64,000 nt of DNA from Deinococcus alpinitundrae (GTDB lineage: Bacteria > Deinococcota > Deinococci > Deinococcales > Deinococcaceae): assembly GCF_009982895.1 (NCBI RefSeq), contig NZ_WXZL01000001.1, positions 186,001 to 250,000 of the forward strand, read 5' to 3'. Positions 41,951 through 52,976 of the stretch are shown here, piece by piece. Each line of letters starts with the position of its first letter. Position 1 is the stretch's first letter. A model generated the notes under the pieces. The model was not told the DNA's origin. It ran no database searches and was given only the letters and a program-made list of their open reading frames with translations. A program made the translations under genes and the position numbers.

Positions 41951-43356
41951 TTACATCCGGTTGCCCTTCCACATCTCGTCGACCTTGGTGCCGTAGTACT
42001 TGTCGATGGAATCCTTGCCGATCCGCGTCAGCTGCGACTGCGGCAACTTGCTCAGAATGCCCCAGGCCACCGTCATCGAGTCCTCGATGCTGCGGTCCTG
42101 TCCACCCTGGCCGATGAAGTAGTTCTCGAAATCCTCGGCAAAGCGCAAAAACAGCTTGTCGTTCTCGGTCAGCGCGTCCTCACCGGTGATAGCAACGAGC
42201 TTGCGCAGATCAAGGCCGTTGGCGTAGGCGGCAAACAGCTGATCGGAAACGTTCTTGTGGTCGGCACGCGTCTTGCCCTTGCCGATGCCGTTGCCCATCA
42301 AGCGCGACAGGCTGGGCAGCGGATTGATCGGCGGGAAGATGCCCTTGCTGTTGAGCGTGCGGTCCACCACGATCTGCCCTTCGGTGATGTAGCCGGTCAG
42401 GTCAGGAATCGGGTGGGTGATGTCGTCATCGGGCATCGAAAGGATCGGCAACTGGGTCACCGAGCCGGGCTTGCCCTGAATGACGCCCGCGCGCTCGTAC
42501 AGCGAGGCCAGATCGGTGTACATGTAGCCGGGGAAGCCGCGCCGTCCGGGAATTTCCTCGCGTGCGCCGCCGATCTCGCGCAAAGCTTCGCAGTAATTGG
42601 TCAAGTCGGTCAGGATCACCAGCACGTGGTAGCCGTGCTCGAAAGCCAGGTACTCGGCGGTGGTCAGGGCCATGCGCGGGGTCAGAATGCGCTCGACGGT
42701 GGGGTCGTCGGCCTTGTTGAGAAACAGCACGGCGCGGGCGAGTGCCCCGGTGCGCTCGAATTCCTGGGTGAAGAAGCTGACCTCGCGCTGGGTCAGGCCC
42801 ATGGCCGCGAAGACCACCGCGAACGGCTCTTCCGAACCGGGCACCTTGGCCTGACGGGCGATCTGGGCGGCCAGCTCGTTGTGCGGCAAGCCGCTTCCGC
42901 TGAAGATCGGCAGCTTCTGGCCGCGAATGAGCGAGGTGTTGATGTCGATGGTGCTGATGCCGGTTTGGATGAACTCCTCGGGCTTGGCGCGCGAGGCTGG
43001 GTTCATGGCCTGACCGTTGATGCTGCGGCGCTCGTCGGCGATCACGTTGGGCAGGCCGTCGATGGGGCGGCCCAGGCCGTCGAAGCGGCGTCCGATCATG
43101 TCTTTGGAGACGCCCAGACGGGCCACGTCTTCGACTAAACTCACCGAGGCGGTGGCCAAATCCAAGCCGCGCGTGTCCTCGAAAATCTGGATGACGGCGT
43201 GCTCGTCGGACACTTCGATGACCTGTCCGCCGCGAATACGCCCGTTGCCGTCCTTGATGTTGACGATGGCGTTGTAGGCCAGGTCGGACGCCGCGTTGAC
43301 GAACAGAAGTGGCCCGGAGATATAGGCGACGTCGTTGTATTCCTTCTGGAGCAGGG

Positions 43357-43360
<4 letters not shown>
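41951..43360 (-). CDS. V/A-type ATP synthase subunit B (regulatory/non-catalytic)
   Basis: A 469-residue nucleotide-binding-fold subunit that alternates with subunit A in the head. It lacks a functional Walker A: the corresponding loop reads [19 protein letters not shown], as in all V-type B subunits. It has the ATP-synt_ab motifs [12 protein letters not shown] and the [11 protein letters not shown] helix. The ATG lies 4 bases into the end of subunit A. Length matches Thermus B (about 478). Confidence 0.97.
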
Positions 43361-45120
<1,760 letters not shown>

Positions 45121-45176
45121 GGTTACTCCTTAAAAAGAGGTCTAGAGGTCAAAGGGTCTGAAAGTCTACGGGAAGA

Positions 45177-45216
45177 TCGGAAGGACTTCAGTAACCGAAC
45201 ACCGCAGACCTTCCGA
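45177..45216 (-). other. Weak hairpin in the gap between V-ATPase F and A genes
   Basis: An 8-bp stem (TCGGAAGG / CCTTCCGA) with a 24-base loop in a 123-base gap, the widest in an otherwise tight operon. It may tune A, B and D levels or stabilise RNA; no T-run. Confidence 0.3.
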
Positions 45217-45243
45217 CCCTTGGCCCTGTTTATGGCTGTCTGT

Positions 45244-45606
45244 TTACAGCTTGATGTCAAAGCCGATGGTTTCGCGCACCAGTTTGCCCATGTAGGCCTT
45301 GGCGTCCACCTGTTCGGTGGAAAAGGCGTCGCTGAGACTGGGAATCGGCAAGATGATCGGCAGATCGCGCCCGCGCATGATCCGGGCGGTGCTGGTGGCC
45401 GGGTCGGCAATCAGGCCGGTGTCCACCGCCACCAGACCGTAGCGGCCGCTGACGATCAGATCTTCGAGCTTGGCCTGGGCGTCAGCCGGGGTGGCCTCCA
45501 CGACCTGTGCCCCAGCCAGACGGTAGCCGGTGGCGGTCTCGTTGTCGGCCAGCACCACGATTCTCTGGCTGGTCCCGGTGGTTGCTTTTGCAGTCGCCTG
45601 GGTCAT
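45244..45606 (-). CDS. V/A-type ATP synthase subunit F
   Basis: A 120-residue Rossmann-like shaft subunit binding to D. The ATP-synt_F pattern is visible: IVVLADNETATGYRLAG, then DLIVSGRYGLVAVDTGL, and ILPIPSLSDAF. The N-terminus has a short extra Thr-rich stretch. The ATG overlaps the subunit C stop by 4 bases. In Thermus F activates ATP hydrolysis and shifts its conformation with nucleotide state. Confidence 0.93.
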   Translation of the reverse strand: MTQATAKATTGTSQRIVVLADNETATGYRLAGAQVVEATPADAQAKLEDLIVSGRYGLVAVDTGLIADPATSTARIMRGRDLPIILPIPSLSDAFSTEQVDAKAYMGKLVRETIGFDIKL

Positions 45607-46586
45607 GCTTGCGCCACCTCCTGACGAATCTGCTCGCTGGGCACGTTGTAGAACTTGCCGCGCCCGATGAGACGGAGCTTGGCGATTTCCTGTTCCTTGC
45701 GGCGCAGGTAATCAATGGCCACGCCCACGCCCAGCGGATCGCCCGCCGCGGCGTTGCGGGCCGCGTTGTCGAGCACGTCGCGCGCGGCGCGTTCGGCCTC
45801 GGCAGGCCCCGCTGCTTCCAGAATCGGGGCCATCTCACCCGCACCGCTGGGGTCACCCTCGGTGAGGCGAGCAAAGGTTCCCGCGTCGATGTTGCGCCCG
45901 CCTTCCACGAACAGGGCCGGGTTGGCTCCTGAACCCCGCAGCGAGCGCGAGGTCAGCGCATTGGTGACGTCCACTTCCTGCGACAAATACCGACGTAGTG
46001 AGGTGTTTCGCGAGACCCGCAGCGCGTAGCGGTAATACGCCTGATCGAGCGCGACTTCCAGATCGAGCAGCTTGTTACTGGCGCTGTAGGCCGAAACACC
46101 CTCGCGGAAGGCCGGAGCCAGCGGATGACCGGTGAGGGTCAGCGCAGTGGCCGCCGCCGAGAGGTCGCCGCCCTGCAAGGCGGTCTGCAAGGTGGTCATC
46201 GGAATGGTGCCGCCGGGAATCAGGCTGGCCGAGAGCTGCTCGCCGCTGCGCCCGCTGGTCAGGCCACGGGCAATCGACTTGAGGTTGACCAGGTCCCACT
46301 TTTGCAGCAGCACGCCGATCTCGGTTTTGGCGTCGCCGTCGGCCAGCCGGTAAACTTTCTCCACATTTTCGAAGAAGTTCTTGGACAATCCCTGGTCGAG
46401 TTCCGGCAGACCCGCGCCCTGAGCCGTTGCCGCCGCGAGGTCGCCCGACAGCTCGGACTCGCTCAACAGCCGCAGGAATTCGGGGTAGCTCTGCGCGCCG
46501 AGCGCGGCGTCGAGCGCCCGCTCACCCAGCAGCTGGGTCCGCATCATTTTAATGCGGGCATTGATGTAGCCGTAATCGTCGGCCAT
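45603..46586 (-). CDS. V/A-type ATP synthase subunit C
   Basis: A 327-residue funnel-shaped subunit that sits on the proteolipid ring and receives the D-F shaft. It opens DDYGYINARIKMMRTQLL, the vATP-synt_AC39 signature, with helical repeats and DVTNALTSRSLRG near residue 220. The ATG at 46586 has GAGGAGG 6 bases upstream; longer frames run into subunit E in another frame. Fourth from last in the operon. Confidence 0.94.
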   Translation of the reverse strand: MADDYGYINARIKMMRTQLLGERALDAALGAQSYPEFLRLLSESELSGDLAAATAQGAGLPELDQGLSKNFFENVEKVYRLADGDAKTEIGVLLQKWDLVNLKSIARGLTSGRSGEQLSASLIPGGTIPMTTLQTALQGGDLSAAATALTLTGHPLAPAFREGVSAYSASNKLLDLEVALDQAYYRYALRVSRNTSLRRYLSQEVDVTNALTSRSLRGSGANPALFVEGGRNIDAGTFARLTEGDPSGAGEMAPILEAAGPAEAERAARDVLDNAARNAAAGDPLGVGVAIDYLRRKEQEIAKLRLIGRGKFYNVPSEQIRQEVAQA

Positions 46587-46596
46587 AGCGCCCTCC

Positions 46597-47157
46597 TCAG
46601 CTCTCCGAGAGCAGGCGGCTGACCTGCGGGGCCAGCGAGTCGCGCAGTCTCTCCAGACGGCCTTGCAGGGTATTGGTGACACCGCTCTTGCCGCCGTTGG
46701 CGACCACCCGCACGCCGCCCTGCACCGCGTAGTTCTCGCGGATTTCCAGATCGGTGACGAGTTCGCGGGCCACGTGGGCTTCGTTCGGGTGAACCTCAAT
46801 TGCCTCGGCGTTGGGCACCACAGCACGGGCCTCAGCGATCAGCCGCGAGAGAATGTCCCTGTACTCGGGCGCGCGGGTCACGGCCAGCAGTTCGTGCTGG
46901 GCCGTCTGAAAGGCCCGGCTCATGCCGCTCTCGCCCGCGTTGAGCCGCGAGGCGCTGCGCTCCAGATCCGCCGAGGAGCGCGCGCGGGTCAAAGACGCCT
47001 GCATCTGGGTTTCCAGCGCCCGGGTGCGGCTCTCGATCAGGGTCTGGGCCTGTTCTTGCGCGCCCCGGACGATGGCTCCAGCGCGGTCACGCGCCTCAGC
47101 GCGGATGCGCTCGATCTCCGACTGCGCCTCGTTTTCGAGCAGTTTATCGAGCGCCAT
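46597..47157 (-). CDS. V/A-type ATP synthase subunit E (peripheral stalk)
   Basis: A 186-residue stalk subunit that forms a coiled coil with G. The N-terminal half is heptad-rich (EIERIRAEARDRAGAIVRGA, shown as a 20-residue segment), and the C-terminal globular part has EVHPNEAHVARELV and the GGVRVVANGGK stretch of vATP-synt_E. It begins 3 bases before the subunit K stop in operon order. Length is standard. Confidence 0.93.
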   Translation of the reverse strand: MALDKLLENEAQSEIERIRAEARDRAGAIVRGAQEQAQTLIESRTRALETQMQASLTRARSSADLERSASRLNAGESGMSRAFQTAQHELLAVTRAPEYRDILSRLIAEARAVVPNAEAIEVHPNEAHVARELVTDLEIRENYAVQGGVRVVANGGKSGVTNTLQGRLERLRDSLAPQVSRLLSES

Positions 47158-47160
47158 CGC

Positions 47161-47478
47161 TTAGATCTTGCCTGAGAGGATGAAGAAACCCACCAGACCA
47201 AAGATCACCAGGGTTTCGGGGATAGCGAACCACAGGAGCATCAGGCCCAGTCGGCCCGGGTTCTCGGCGGTCACACCCGCAGCGGCAGCACCGATCCGGC
47301 CCTGCGCGAGGCCGGTACCGATGGCTCCCAGGCCCAGGGCCAGGCCTGCGCCGACGGCAATCAAACCGCCGTTGGCGTTGGCAGCGGTGGTCGCCGGGGC
47401 CGCAGCTTCCTGAGCAAAGCCGGTGCTGGCGAGGGCGAAGACGAGGGCAGCGAGGGCGATCTTGTTGGTCTTGGTCAT
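47161..47478 (-). CDS. V/A-type ATP synthase subunit K (c-ring proteolipid)
   Basis: A 105-residue proteolipid. Residues 1-22 form a cleavable signal-like peptide (cut near GFA-Q), as in Thermus. The mature part has two helices: GGLIAVGAGLALGLGAIGTG, then a polar loop with AQGRIGAAAAG and a second helix LMLLWFAIPETLVIFGLVGF, whose Glu in the IPETL segment is the ion-binding residue. The pattern suggests a proton ring rather than the sodium-binding set. AAAGGAG precedes the ATG at 47478. Confidence 0.92.
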   Translation of the reverse strand: MTKTNKIALAALVFALASTGFAQEAAAPATTAANANGGLIAVGAGLALGLGAIGTGLAQGRIGAAAAGVTAENPGRLGLMLLWFAIPETLVIFGLVGFFILSGKI

Positions 47479-47531
47479 GCGGTTACTCCTTTGAGTGGGG
47501 GTCATCTGGAACGGGGCGGAAAGATCGAAGG

Positions 47532-49577
47532 TCATTTCTTGCTGAGGCTGGCCGGCGAAAGGCGGCGCAGCGGGTTGTACGGCACGCCGGACTCGTTGTG
47601 GTAGCCGGTGGGCGTCAGGAATTCGACGAAGTGCAAACGGATCGGCTGCAAGACGTGACCGATGATGGTGATCGCCAGCGCGAAGGCGTGAACCAGCAAG
47701 GCCAGCACCACCCCGACGATGATGCCGAGGATACCGATCTTCTCGTACAGGCCCCAGCCCAGATCGGTGGCGAGGTTGGCGAGAATGGCTCCGGCCACGC
47801 CGACGGCGAACAGACGGGCGAAGCTGATGATGTTGCCGCCCTGCGAGAGAATCTCGATGATCATCAGGAAGACGCGCGACATGATCATGCCCAGCAGGAA
47901 CACCGCGAAGCCGATGTACATGACGATCAGCAACGGACTGCTGAAGTCCTTGTAGATGGCGGCGTTGACCAGTTGGTTGCCGCCCTTGGACAGAAAGCCC
48001 AGGCTGATCAGCCCGACGAGACCGCCGAGCATGCCGATGGCTTCCCAGAGGTGGTTCTTGTCGCCGTGACGGCTGGCGAGTTGCACCCGGATCAGCCAGG
48101 CCCACAGCACCATGGCCATGCCGATCAGCAAGGTGCTGATGAGCGCGGTGTTGGTGAAATAAGAAGCCAGACGCGGGAAGACAATTGGCAAGAGACCGCT
48201 TTCCTGTTCGCCGGGCACAGTAATGCCCCAGATGCTCTGAATCCAGGCATGGTTGACATAGAAGATGTGGAGGTGCTCGGCCAGATTGCCGAAGAACTCG
48301 CCGGTGAGGAATCCCCAGAAAATGGCCCAGGTGCTCATGGTGCGAATAATCACGCCGAGCTTGCCCATCACGTCGGGCGAGAGGTACGAGTTCATGGCGG
48401 CGAGATTGACGCCCTCGCCCCGCTTGGCCTTGGTCGCAAACCAGGTGCCGACAATAAAGAACAGCAACCCGTAGCCGATGTCGGCAATGATGAAGCCGAA
48501 AAACAGCGGGAAGAAAAACGAGATGATACCAGTGGGATCGAAGTTGCCGTAGCGCGGCAGCGGCAACATCCCCAGAATCAGCTCAAAATTCTTGCTGTAG
48601 GGTGTGTTCTTGAGTTCGACCGGAACGCTGGCGGTGTGGTGCGAGTCGAGCGGGTGCAACTCGTAACTCACGGCGTCGCCGAAACGGTCGAGCGCCGACT
48701 TGAGGCCATAAATCCGGTCATCGGGCACGAAGCCCTGCATCACCAGGCTGTACTTGCCGCGCGCGCTCATGCCCTGCACGTCGTGAATGGCGACCTGATC
48801 GCTCAGGGCGTCGCGCACGGCGAACAGTGTGGGGCCGAAGCGCTCAGCCAGGCTGACCCGCTCGCGCTCCAGGGCGTCACGCTGGGACGCGCCCTCGCGC
48901 TGAATGCGGCTCAGCTCGGCATCGACGTCGCTGATCGGCTGGCCGTCGAAGCGGCCCGGCAATCTTAGCTCGCCCAGCCGGGCCTTGCCGAGAGCGGCGC
49001 GGGCCGCGTCACGGTCGATGCCGAGGGTCGCCACCGCACCCACGAAGCCGCTGGCTGAAAGCGGGCGGGTTGCCACCTCGAAACGCCCGTCGAGGCTGCC
49101 CTGCAAGGCGGCCTGAAGTGCGCCGAGGTCCTCTGGCTTCTGGTAAAGGAACGGCACCAGGCTGACCCGGCGGCTGCGATCTAAGCCGCCGGACAGTTCG
49201 CTGAGCGCCTTGACGGCGGGGCCATAGGTGCGCGCCACATCCAGATCGCCGTCGAGCGCCTGCCGACGCCGCGACAGCTCGGCGGCGGGACCAGCGACCT
49301 CTTCGAGCAGGGCGGGCCACTGCGTCTCAGCCGGGGCGCTGCCTGGCACGCGCCGCACCGCGCCGAGTTCGGTGAGGGTGGTTTCGGCGCGGGCCAGCAG
49401 CCGCTCGCTCTCACGCCGGAACTCGGCATCCTCGCCGGTCAGCGGGCCAGCGCTCAGCACACCGCTGCCCTGCACCGGCACCAGGTGCAGCACGCCCACG
49501 TCCTGAAGCGCCTCGATCACGTCACGGCTGCCGCGTTTGCGGGTCGCGATGACGATCTGCTGCATGGTGTTGATCAC
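47532..49577 (-). CDS. V/A-type ATP synthase subunit I (a-subunit)
   Basis: A 681-residue membrane stator. The N-terminal cytosolic half (1 to about 340) has coiled coils that bind the E-G stalks; the C-terminal half has eight helices forming the ion half-channels, with FFPLFFGFIIADIGYGLLF, GFLTGEFFGNLAEH and FARLFAVGVAGAILAN (essential Arg in the last). Starts with GTG at 49577 overlapping the subunit G stop (GTGA). An alternative ATG is 4 codons on. Confidence 0.94.
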   Translation of the reverse strand: MINTMQQIVIATRKRGSRDVIEALQDVGVLHLVPVQGSGVLSAGPLTGEDAEFRRESERLLARAETTLTELGAVRRVPGSAPAETQWPALLEEVAGPAAELSRRRQALDGDLDVARTYGPAVKALSELSGGLDRSRRVSLVPFLYQKPEDLGALQAALQGSLDGRFEVATRPLSASGFVGAVATLGIDRDAARAALGKARLGELRLPGRFDGQPISDVDAELSRIQREGASQRDALERERVSLAERFGPTLFAVRDALSDQVAIHDVQGMSARGKYSLVMQGFVPDDRIYGLKSALDRFGDAVSYELHPLDSHHTASVPVELKNTPYSKNFELILGMLPLPRYGNFDPTGIISFFFPLFFGFIIADIGYGLLFFIVGTWFATKAKRGEGVNLAAMNSYLSPDVMGKLGVIIRTMSTWAIFWGFLTGEFFGNLAEHLHIFYVNHAWIQSIWGITVPGEQESGLLPIVFPRLASYFTNTALISTLLIGMAMVLWAWLIRVQLASRHGDKNHLWEAIGMLGGLVGLISLGFLSKGGNQLVNAAIYKDFSSPLLIVMYIGFAVFLLGMIMSRVFLMIIEILSQGGNIISFARLFAVGVAGAILANLATDLGWGLYEKIGILGIIVGVVLALLVHAFALAITIIGHVLQPIRLHFVEFLTPTGYHNESGVPYNPLRRLSPASLSKK

Positions 49578-49891
49578 GGCAGCACCGCCCGCAAGATGGT
49601 TTCCACCGCCTGCCCCATCTTGGCGTTCGAGCAGGTGTGGATCGTCAGCACCTCCTCCTTGGCCTGGGCCTGGGCCTCGGCATGAATGCGCTGCGACTCG
49701 GCCTCCATCTCCTGCTCGCGCTGGGCGGTGAGCGCTTTGATCTGCTCCCCGGCTTCCCGCAAAATGCGCGCGGCTTGAGCTTCGGCGGCCTCAATCTCAC
49801 GCGCGGCGTCCTGGCGGGCCGACTCGATTTGTGCATCGAGCGCCTGCTCACGACTGGCAAGTTCACTTAAAACCCGACTTGAGGCGTCCAA
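49574..49891 (-). CDS. V/A-type ATP synthase subunit G (peripheral stalk)
   Basis: A 105-residue, almost fully helical protein, the partner of E in the stalk. Heptads run from SELASREQALDAQIESARQD to QAQAKEEVLTIH. I start it at the TTG at 49891, 8 bases after AAGGAGGG; the ATG at 49969 would add a Gly-rich, unlike-family stretch. The small size and first position match the G gene of Thermus. First gene of the operon. Confidence 0.85.
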   Translation of the reverse strand: MDASSRVLSELASREQALDAQIESARQDAAREIEAAEAQAARILREAGEQIKALTAQREQEMEAESQRIHAEAQAQAKEEVLTIHTCSNAKMGQAVETILRAVLP

Positions 49892-50182
49892 ATCTTCCCT
49901 CCTTCTTGTGGTGCGGTTCGTGGCACATGACCCCCCGCCCCCTGGAGTGGCTGCGGTGAGGTCAGACATGCATTGATCTGGCCCGACTTCCTTGAACTGT
50001 CAAGCTCAGCGAAAATCTTATCACAGCGTCCCCAGCCACTTTTAAGGACATCAATCCCGGTTTGGGAGCGGGGGTGTCGTTGGCCTCAGTCCAAAAAGAT
50101 AACAGCCACATGAAGGCCCCGGCAAGCTGCGCCGGGACCGGAGGTCAGGAATTGGATTACGGAGGAGAAACTGGCAGGAACT
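49892..50182 (-). other. V-ATPase upstream region and amtB 3' end
   Basis: About 290 bases. On the minus strand TTAAAA, 17 bases, GATAAG (within 50015-50045) is a weak promoter candidate; a CTTGA-ACTG-TCAAG inverted repeat lies at 49993-50006. After the amtB stop is a hairpin CCCGGC-N7-GCCGGG (50118-50136), perhaps its terminator. No gene seen. Confidence 0.35.
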
Positions 50183-51502
50183 TCAGTCGCCGCCGATCAT
50201 CACCGGGGCGCTGAGGCCCGACTCGGACTCGGCGTAGCCCTGCTCGCTATGCGAGGAGATGTCGATGCCGCTGATCTCCTGGCCCGGCGTGACACGCAGC
50301 GCCGTAACCAGCCCCACCAATTTCAGCAGGATGAAGCTGCCGACGCCGCAGAAGACCACCGTAAACAGCACCGCCTCGGTCTGAATCAGCAGCTGCTCGC
50401 CCACGGGCTTGCCCTGCCCGGTGGTCCAGGCCAGTGCGCCAGTCAGCAAAGCTCCCACGATGCCCGCCACGCCGTGGCAGGCGAACACATCAAGGGCGTC
50501 GTCAGCCCGCAGCGACTGCTTGAACTGCACGACCCAGAAGCTGGCGGTGGCTCCGGCGATGCCGACGACCAGCGAGGCCCAGGGCGAGACGAAGCCGCAG
50601 GCCGGGGTGATGGCAACCAAACCGACAACCAGGCCGGTGGCCGCGCCGACGGCAGTGGGCTTGCCGCCGCGCACGCTTTCCCAGACCAGCCAGGTGAGCA
50701 TGGCAGCGGCGGTGGCGACGCAGGTAGTCATGAAGGCCAGGGCCGCCGACTGGTTGGCGCCCAGGGCGCTGCCCGCGTTGAAGCCGATCCAGCCGAACCA
50801 CAGGATCGCCGCGCCCAGCAGCACGAACGGCACGTTGTGCGGCACGTGGGCGGTGCGGCCATGCCCGATACGCGGCCCCAGCACGAAGGCGGCGACCAGG
50901 GCGCTGACCCCCGCTGCGATGTGAATGACGGTGCCGCCTGCGAAATCCAGCGCCCCGCGCACGCCCAGCCAGCCGCCGCCCCAGACCATATGGGCCAGCG
51001 GCGAATAGATCAGCAGGCTCCACAGCCCGCCGAACAGCAAGAAGGCCCCAAAGCGCATGCGCTCGACCACCGCGCCGGAGATCAGCGCCAGGGCAATGAC
51101 GGCGAACATGGCCTGAAACGCCGCGAAGACGTAGGAGGGGATGGTGCCGTTGACCGCATTGTCCAGACCATTGAAGCCTGCCGCACTCAAGTTGCCGAAG
51201 AAGGCGTTGCCCGGTGCGAAGGCGATGCTGTAGCCGCCCAGCATCCACAGCACCAGCACGATGCCGATCGACACGAAGCTCATCATCATGGTGTTGAGGA
51301 CACTCTGCGAGCGCGTCAGGCCGCCGTAGAAGAAGGCCAGGCCCGGCGTCATGAACAGCACCAATGCGGCGGCCACGATCATCCAGGCGGTATCACCGGT
51401 GTTGAAGGCGGGGGCCTTGGCGGCCTGGGCCAGCGCCGCGCCCGCGCCGAGCAAGGTCAGCAGCGGCAGCGAGCGCCTGAGCAGAGGTGGAGTCAGCAGC
51501 AT
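50183..51502 (-). CDS. amtB: Ammonium transporter AmtB
   Basis: A 439-residue trimeric ammonium channel. A signal peptide (residues 1-26) precedes eleven helices. The F-gate and family signature are in MTPGLAFFYGGL; the twin pore histidines are in SPLAHMVWGGG (near 172) and DVFACHGVAGIVG (near 320). The C-terminal tail, ending with SEQGYAESESGL, has the pattern bound by PII. The partner glnK is 82 bases upstream, so ammonium uptake would be shut by unmodified PII. Confidence 0.95.
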   Translation of the reverse strand: MLLTPPLLRRSLPLLTLLGAGAALAQAAKAPAFNTGDTAWMIVAAALVLFMTPGLAFFYGGLTRSQSVLNTMMMSFVSIGIVLVLWMLGGYSIAFAPGNAFFGNLSAAGFNGLDNAVNGTIPSYVFAAFQAMFAVIALALISGAVVERMRFGAFLLFGGLWSLLIYSPLAHMVWGGGWLGVRGALDFAGGTVIHIAAGVSALVAAFVLGPRIGHGRTAHVPHNVPFVLLGAAILWFGWIGFNAGSALGANQSAALAFMTTCVATAAAMLTWLVWESVRGGKPTAVGAATGLVVGLVAITPACGFVSPWASLVVGIAGATASFWVVQFKQSLRADDALDVFACHGVAGIVGALLTGALAWTTGQGKPVGEQLLIQTEAVLFTVVFCGVGSFILLKLVGLVTALRVTPGQEISGIDISSHSEQGYAESESGLSAPVMIGGD

Positions 51503-51584
51503 GATTCTCCTTTCAAAGGGTGGCCCGTAGGCCGGGAAGCGGCGGTGCGGCGAAGAAGGACAGAGGAAACAGAAGAGAGCGGCG

Positions 51585-51959
51585 TCACGAGACCGGCGCG
51601 AGCTTCTTTTCGTTGATGGGGGTCAGGGCGCTGTTGTCTTCCTCGCCGGTGCGGATACGAATCACCCGTTCGAGCGGCTGCACGAAAATCTTGCCGTCAC
51701 CGACCTCACCGGTGCGCGCGCTTTTGCAGATGGCCTCGATGGCGGCGTCCACGAACGGCTCGCTGACGGCCATTTTGACCTCCACCTTGTCTCTGAACTC
51801 CACCATCACGCGGGTGCCCCGGTAGTGCTCGATGATCTCCTGCTCGCCGCCGTGCCCGCTGACCCGGCTGAGCGTCAGGCCGCTGATGCCCGCCTGAAAC
51901 AGCGCTTCCTTGACCTGCTGCACCCGTTCGGGCCGTATCACTGCGGTAATCAGTTTCAT
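51585..51959 (-). CDS. glnK: Nitrogen regulatory PII protein (GlnK type)
   Basis: A 124-residue trimeric PII. It has MKLITAVIRPERVQQV at the start, GLTLSRVSGHGG before the T-loop, EHYRGTRVMVEF in it, and ARTGEVGDGKIFV with the ATP/2-oxoglutarate residues. The T-loop keeps Tyr46 but has Val at position 51, where enteric PII carries the uridylylated tyrosine, so uridylylation control is not expected; this agrees with Thermus PII as I recall it. AGGAG precedes the ATG. Its consensus promoter lies 80 bases upstream. Confidence 0.93.
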   Translation of the reverse strand: MKLITAVIRPERVQQVKEALFQAGISGLTLSRVSGHGGEQEIIEHYRGTRVMVEFRDKVEVKMAVSEPFVDAAIEAICKSARTGEVGDGKIFVQPLERVIRIRTGEEDNSALTPINEKKLAPVS

Positions 51960-52038
51960 GCCGCTCCTTCAAGTCTGTTGGCCTGGTGCACCGGGAAACG
52001 AGGGGGTGGGGACCGGTTTGGCAACCCAACTTAAAAGC

Positions 52039-52067
52039 AGGTTAAGGGCAGATGTGCAGACTGTCAA
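52039..52067 (-). promoter_or_regulatory. Sigma70 promoter of glnK-amtB
   Basis: Minus strand: TTGACA (52062-52067), 17 bases, TAACCT (52039-52044). Consensus -35 and ideal spacing. Confidence 0.75.
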
Positions 52068-52088
52068 CGCCAAAATGGCCAGATGTCC

Positions 52089-52125
52089 AGATAGCTACGA
52101 ACAATCTGTATTACTTAGATAGCTA
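52089..52125 (+). repeat. Two AGATAGCTA direct repeats upstream of the glnK promoter
   Basis: AGATAGCTA at 52089-52097 and 52117-52125, 28 bases start to start, in an AT-rich patch 22-58 bases beyond the -35 box of glnK. The position fits an activator or repressor site. Confidence 0.5.
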
Positions 52126-52226
52126 AATAGCATTTTATGGAGTCAGAATTGCAGAGTGTCTACTTTTTTGATCACGCCCTGAAAGTGACTCTTGCGGGGC
52201 GCTGGCCGTTTTCCCGTGGCAACATG

Positions 52227-52263
52227 TCGAAGCCGGTCGGCGCTGGGCGCCGACCGGCTTCGA
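52227..52263. terminator. Perfect 17-bp hairpin after pth
   Basis: TCGAAGCCGGTCGGCGC and its exact complement around a TGG loop. It begins 21 bases after the pth stop codon (minus strand). No T-run follows. It may be a terminator of the GC-only kind or a repeat element. Confidence 0.6.
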
Positions 52264-52283
52264 AGGATCGTTTGTGGTACAGC

Positions 52284-52961
52284 TCAGTCCAATGACTCCA
52301 GCTCTGACACGGCTGCGGCACGGTTCGGACCAGAACCCGACGACTCGGGAGCGGGCGACTGGGGAGCAGGTACCTCGGGAGTGGGCGGTTTGGGCCGCAG
52401 ATCGGTGCTGTTGTAGGCGGCCTGGGTTTCTTTGGGACCCGCCGTGATCCACTTGAGGGCCGCCAGCACGCCGAGCCTCACCAGTTCGTCCAGGGTGGGC
52501 TGCTCAGCCTCCGTCCACTTGCTCAGCACCCAGTCGGCGGGGTCGCGGCCTGCAGGCGGACGCGAGATGCCCAGTTTGAGGCGGGCAAACTGCTCGGTGC
52601 CCAGCACCCGGATGATGTCGCGCACCCCGTTCTGACCGCCGTGCCGCCCGCCGACGCGCAGCCGCAGCAGCCCGAAGGGACTGTCGAGGTCGTCCTGCAT
52701 GACCAGTAGGGCGTCGGGGCTGAGTTTATAGAACTGCATCGGCGGCAATACGGCCTTGCCGGACGCGTTCATGAAGGTCTGCGGCTTGACGACAATGACC
52801 TTCTCGCCGACGACCCGGAACTCGGCCTGCTCGGCGTGGTCACCGGAGCGCCAGCCCACGCCCTGTTGACGCACGAGTTCGTCGGCCACCCGCCAGCCGA
52901 TGTTGTGGCGGGTCTGGGCGTACTGCAAGCCGGGATTGCCCAGGGCCACGATCAGCTTCAT
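52284..52961 (-). CDS. pth: Peptidyl-tRNA hydrolase
   Basis: A 225-residue esterase that frees tRNA from peptidyl-t[21 protein letters not shown] carries the catalytic His and Asn; [21 protein letters not shown] and [12 protein letters not shown] are the remaining active-site motifs. The enzyme core ends near residue 190; a Pro/Ser/Glu-rich tail of about 35 residues is an extension beyond usual length (about 190-200). It is 15 bases downstream of the helical unknown gene in operon order. Confidence 0.95.
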   Translation of the reverse strand: MKLIVALGNPGLQYAQTRHNIGWRVADELVRQQGVGWRSGDHAEQAEFRVVGEKVIVVKPQTFMNASGKAVLPPMQFYKLSPDALLVMQDDLDSPFGLLRLRVGGRHGGQNGVRDIIRVLGTEQFARLKLGISRPPAGRDPADWVLSKWTEAEQPTLDELVRLGVLAALKWITAGPKETQAAYNSTDLRPKPPTPEVPAPQSPAPESSGSGPNRAAAVSELESLD

Positions 52962-52976
52962 ACGCCCAGGCTCGGC

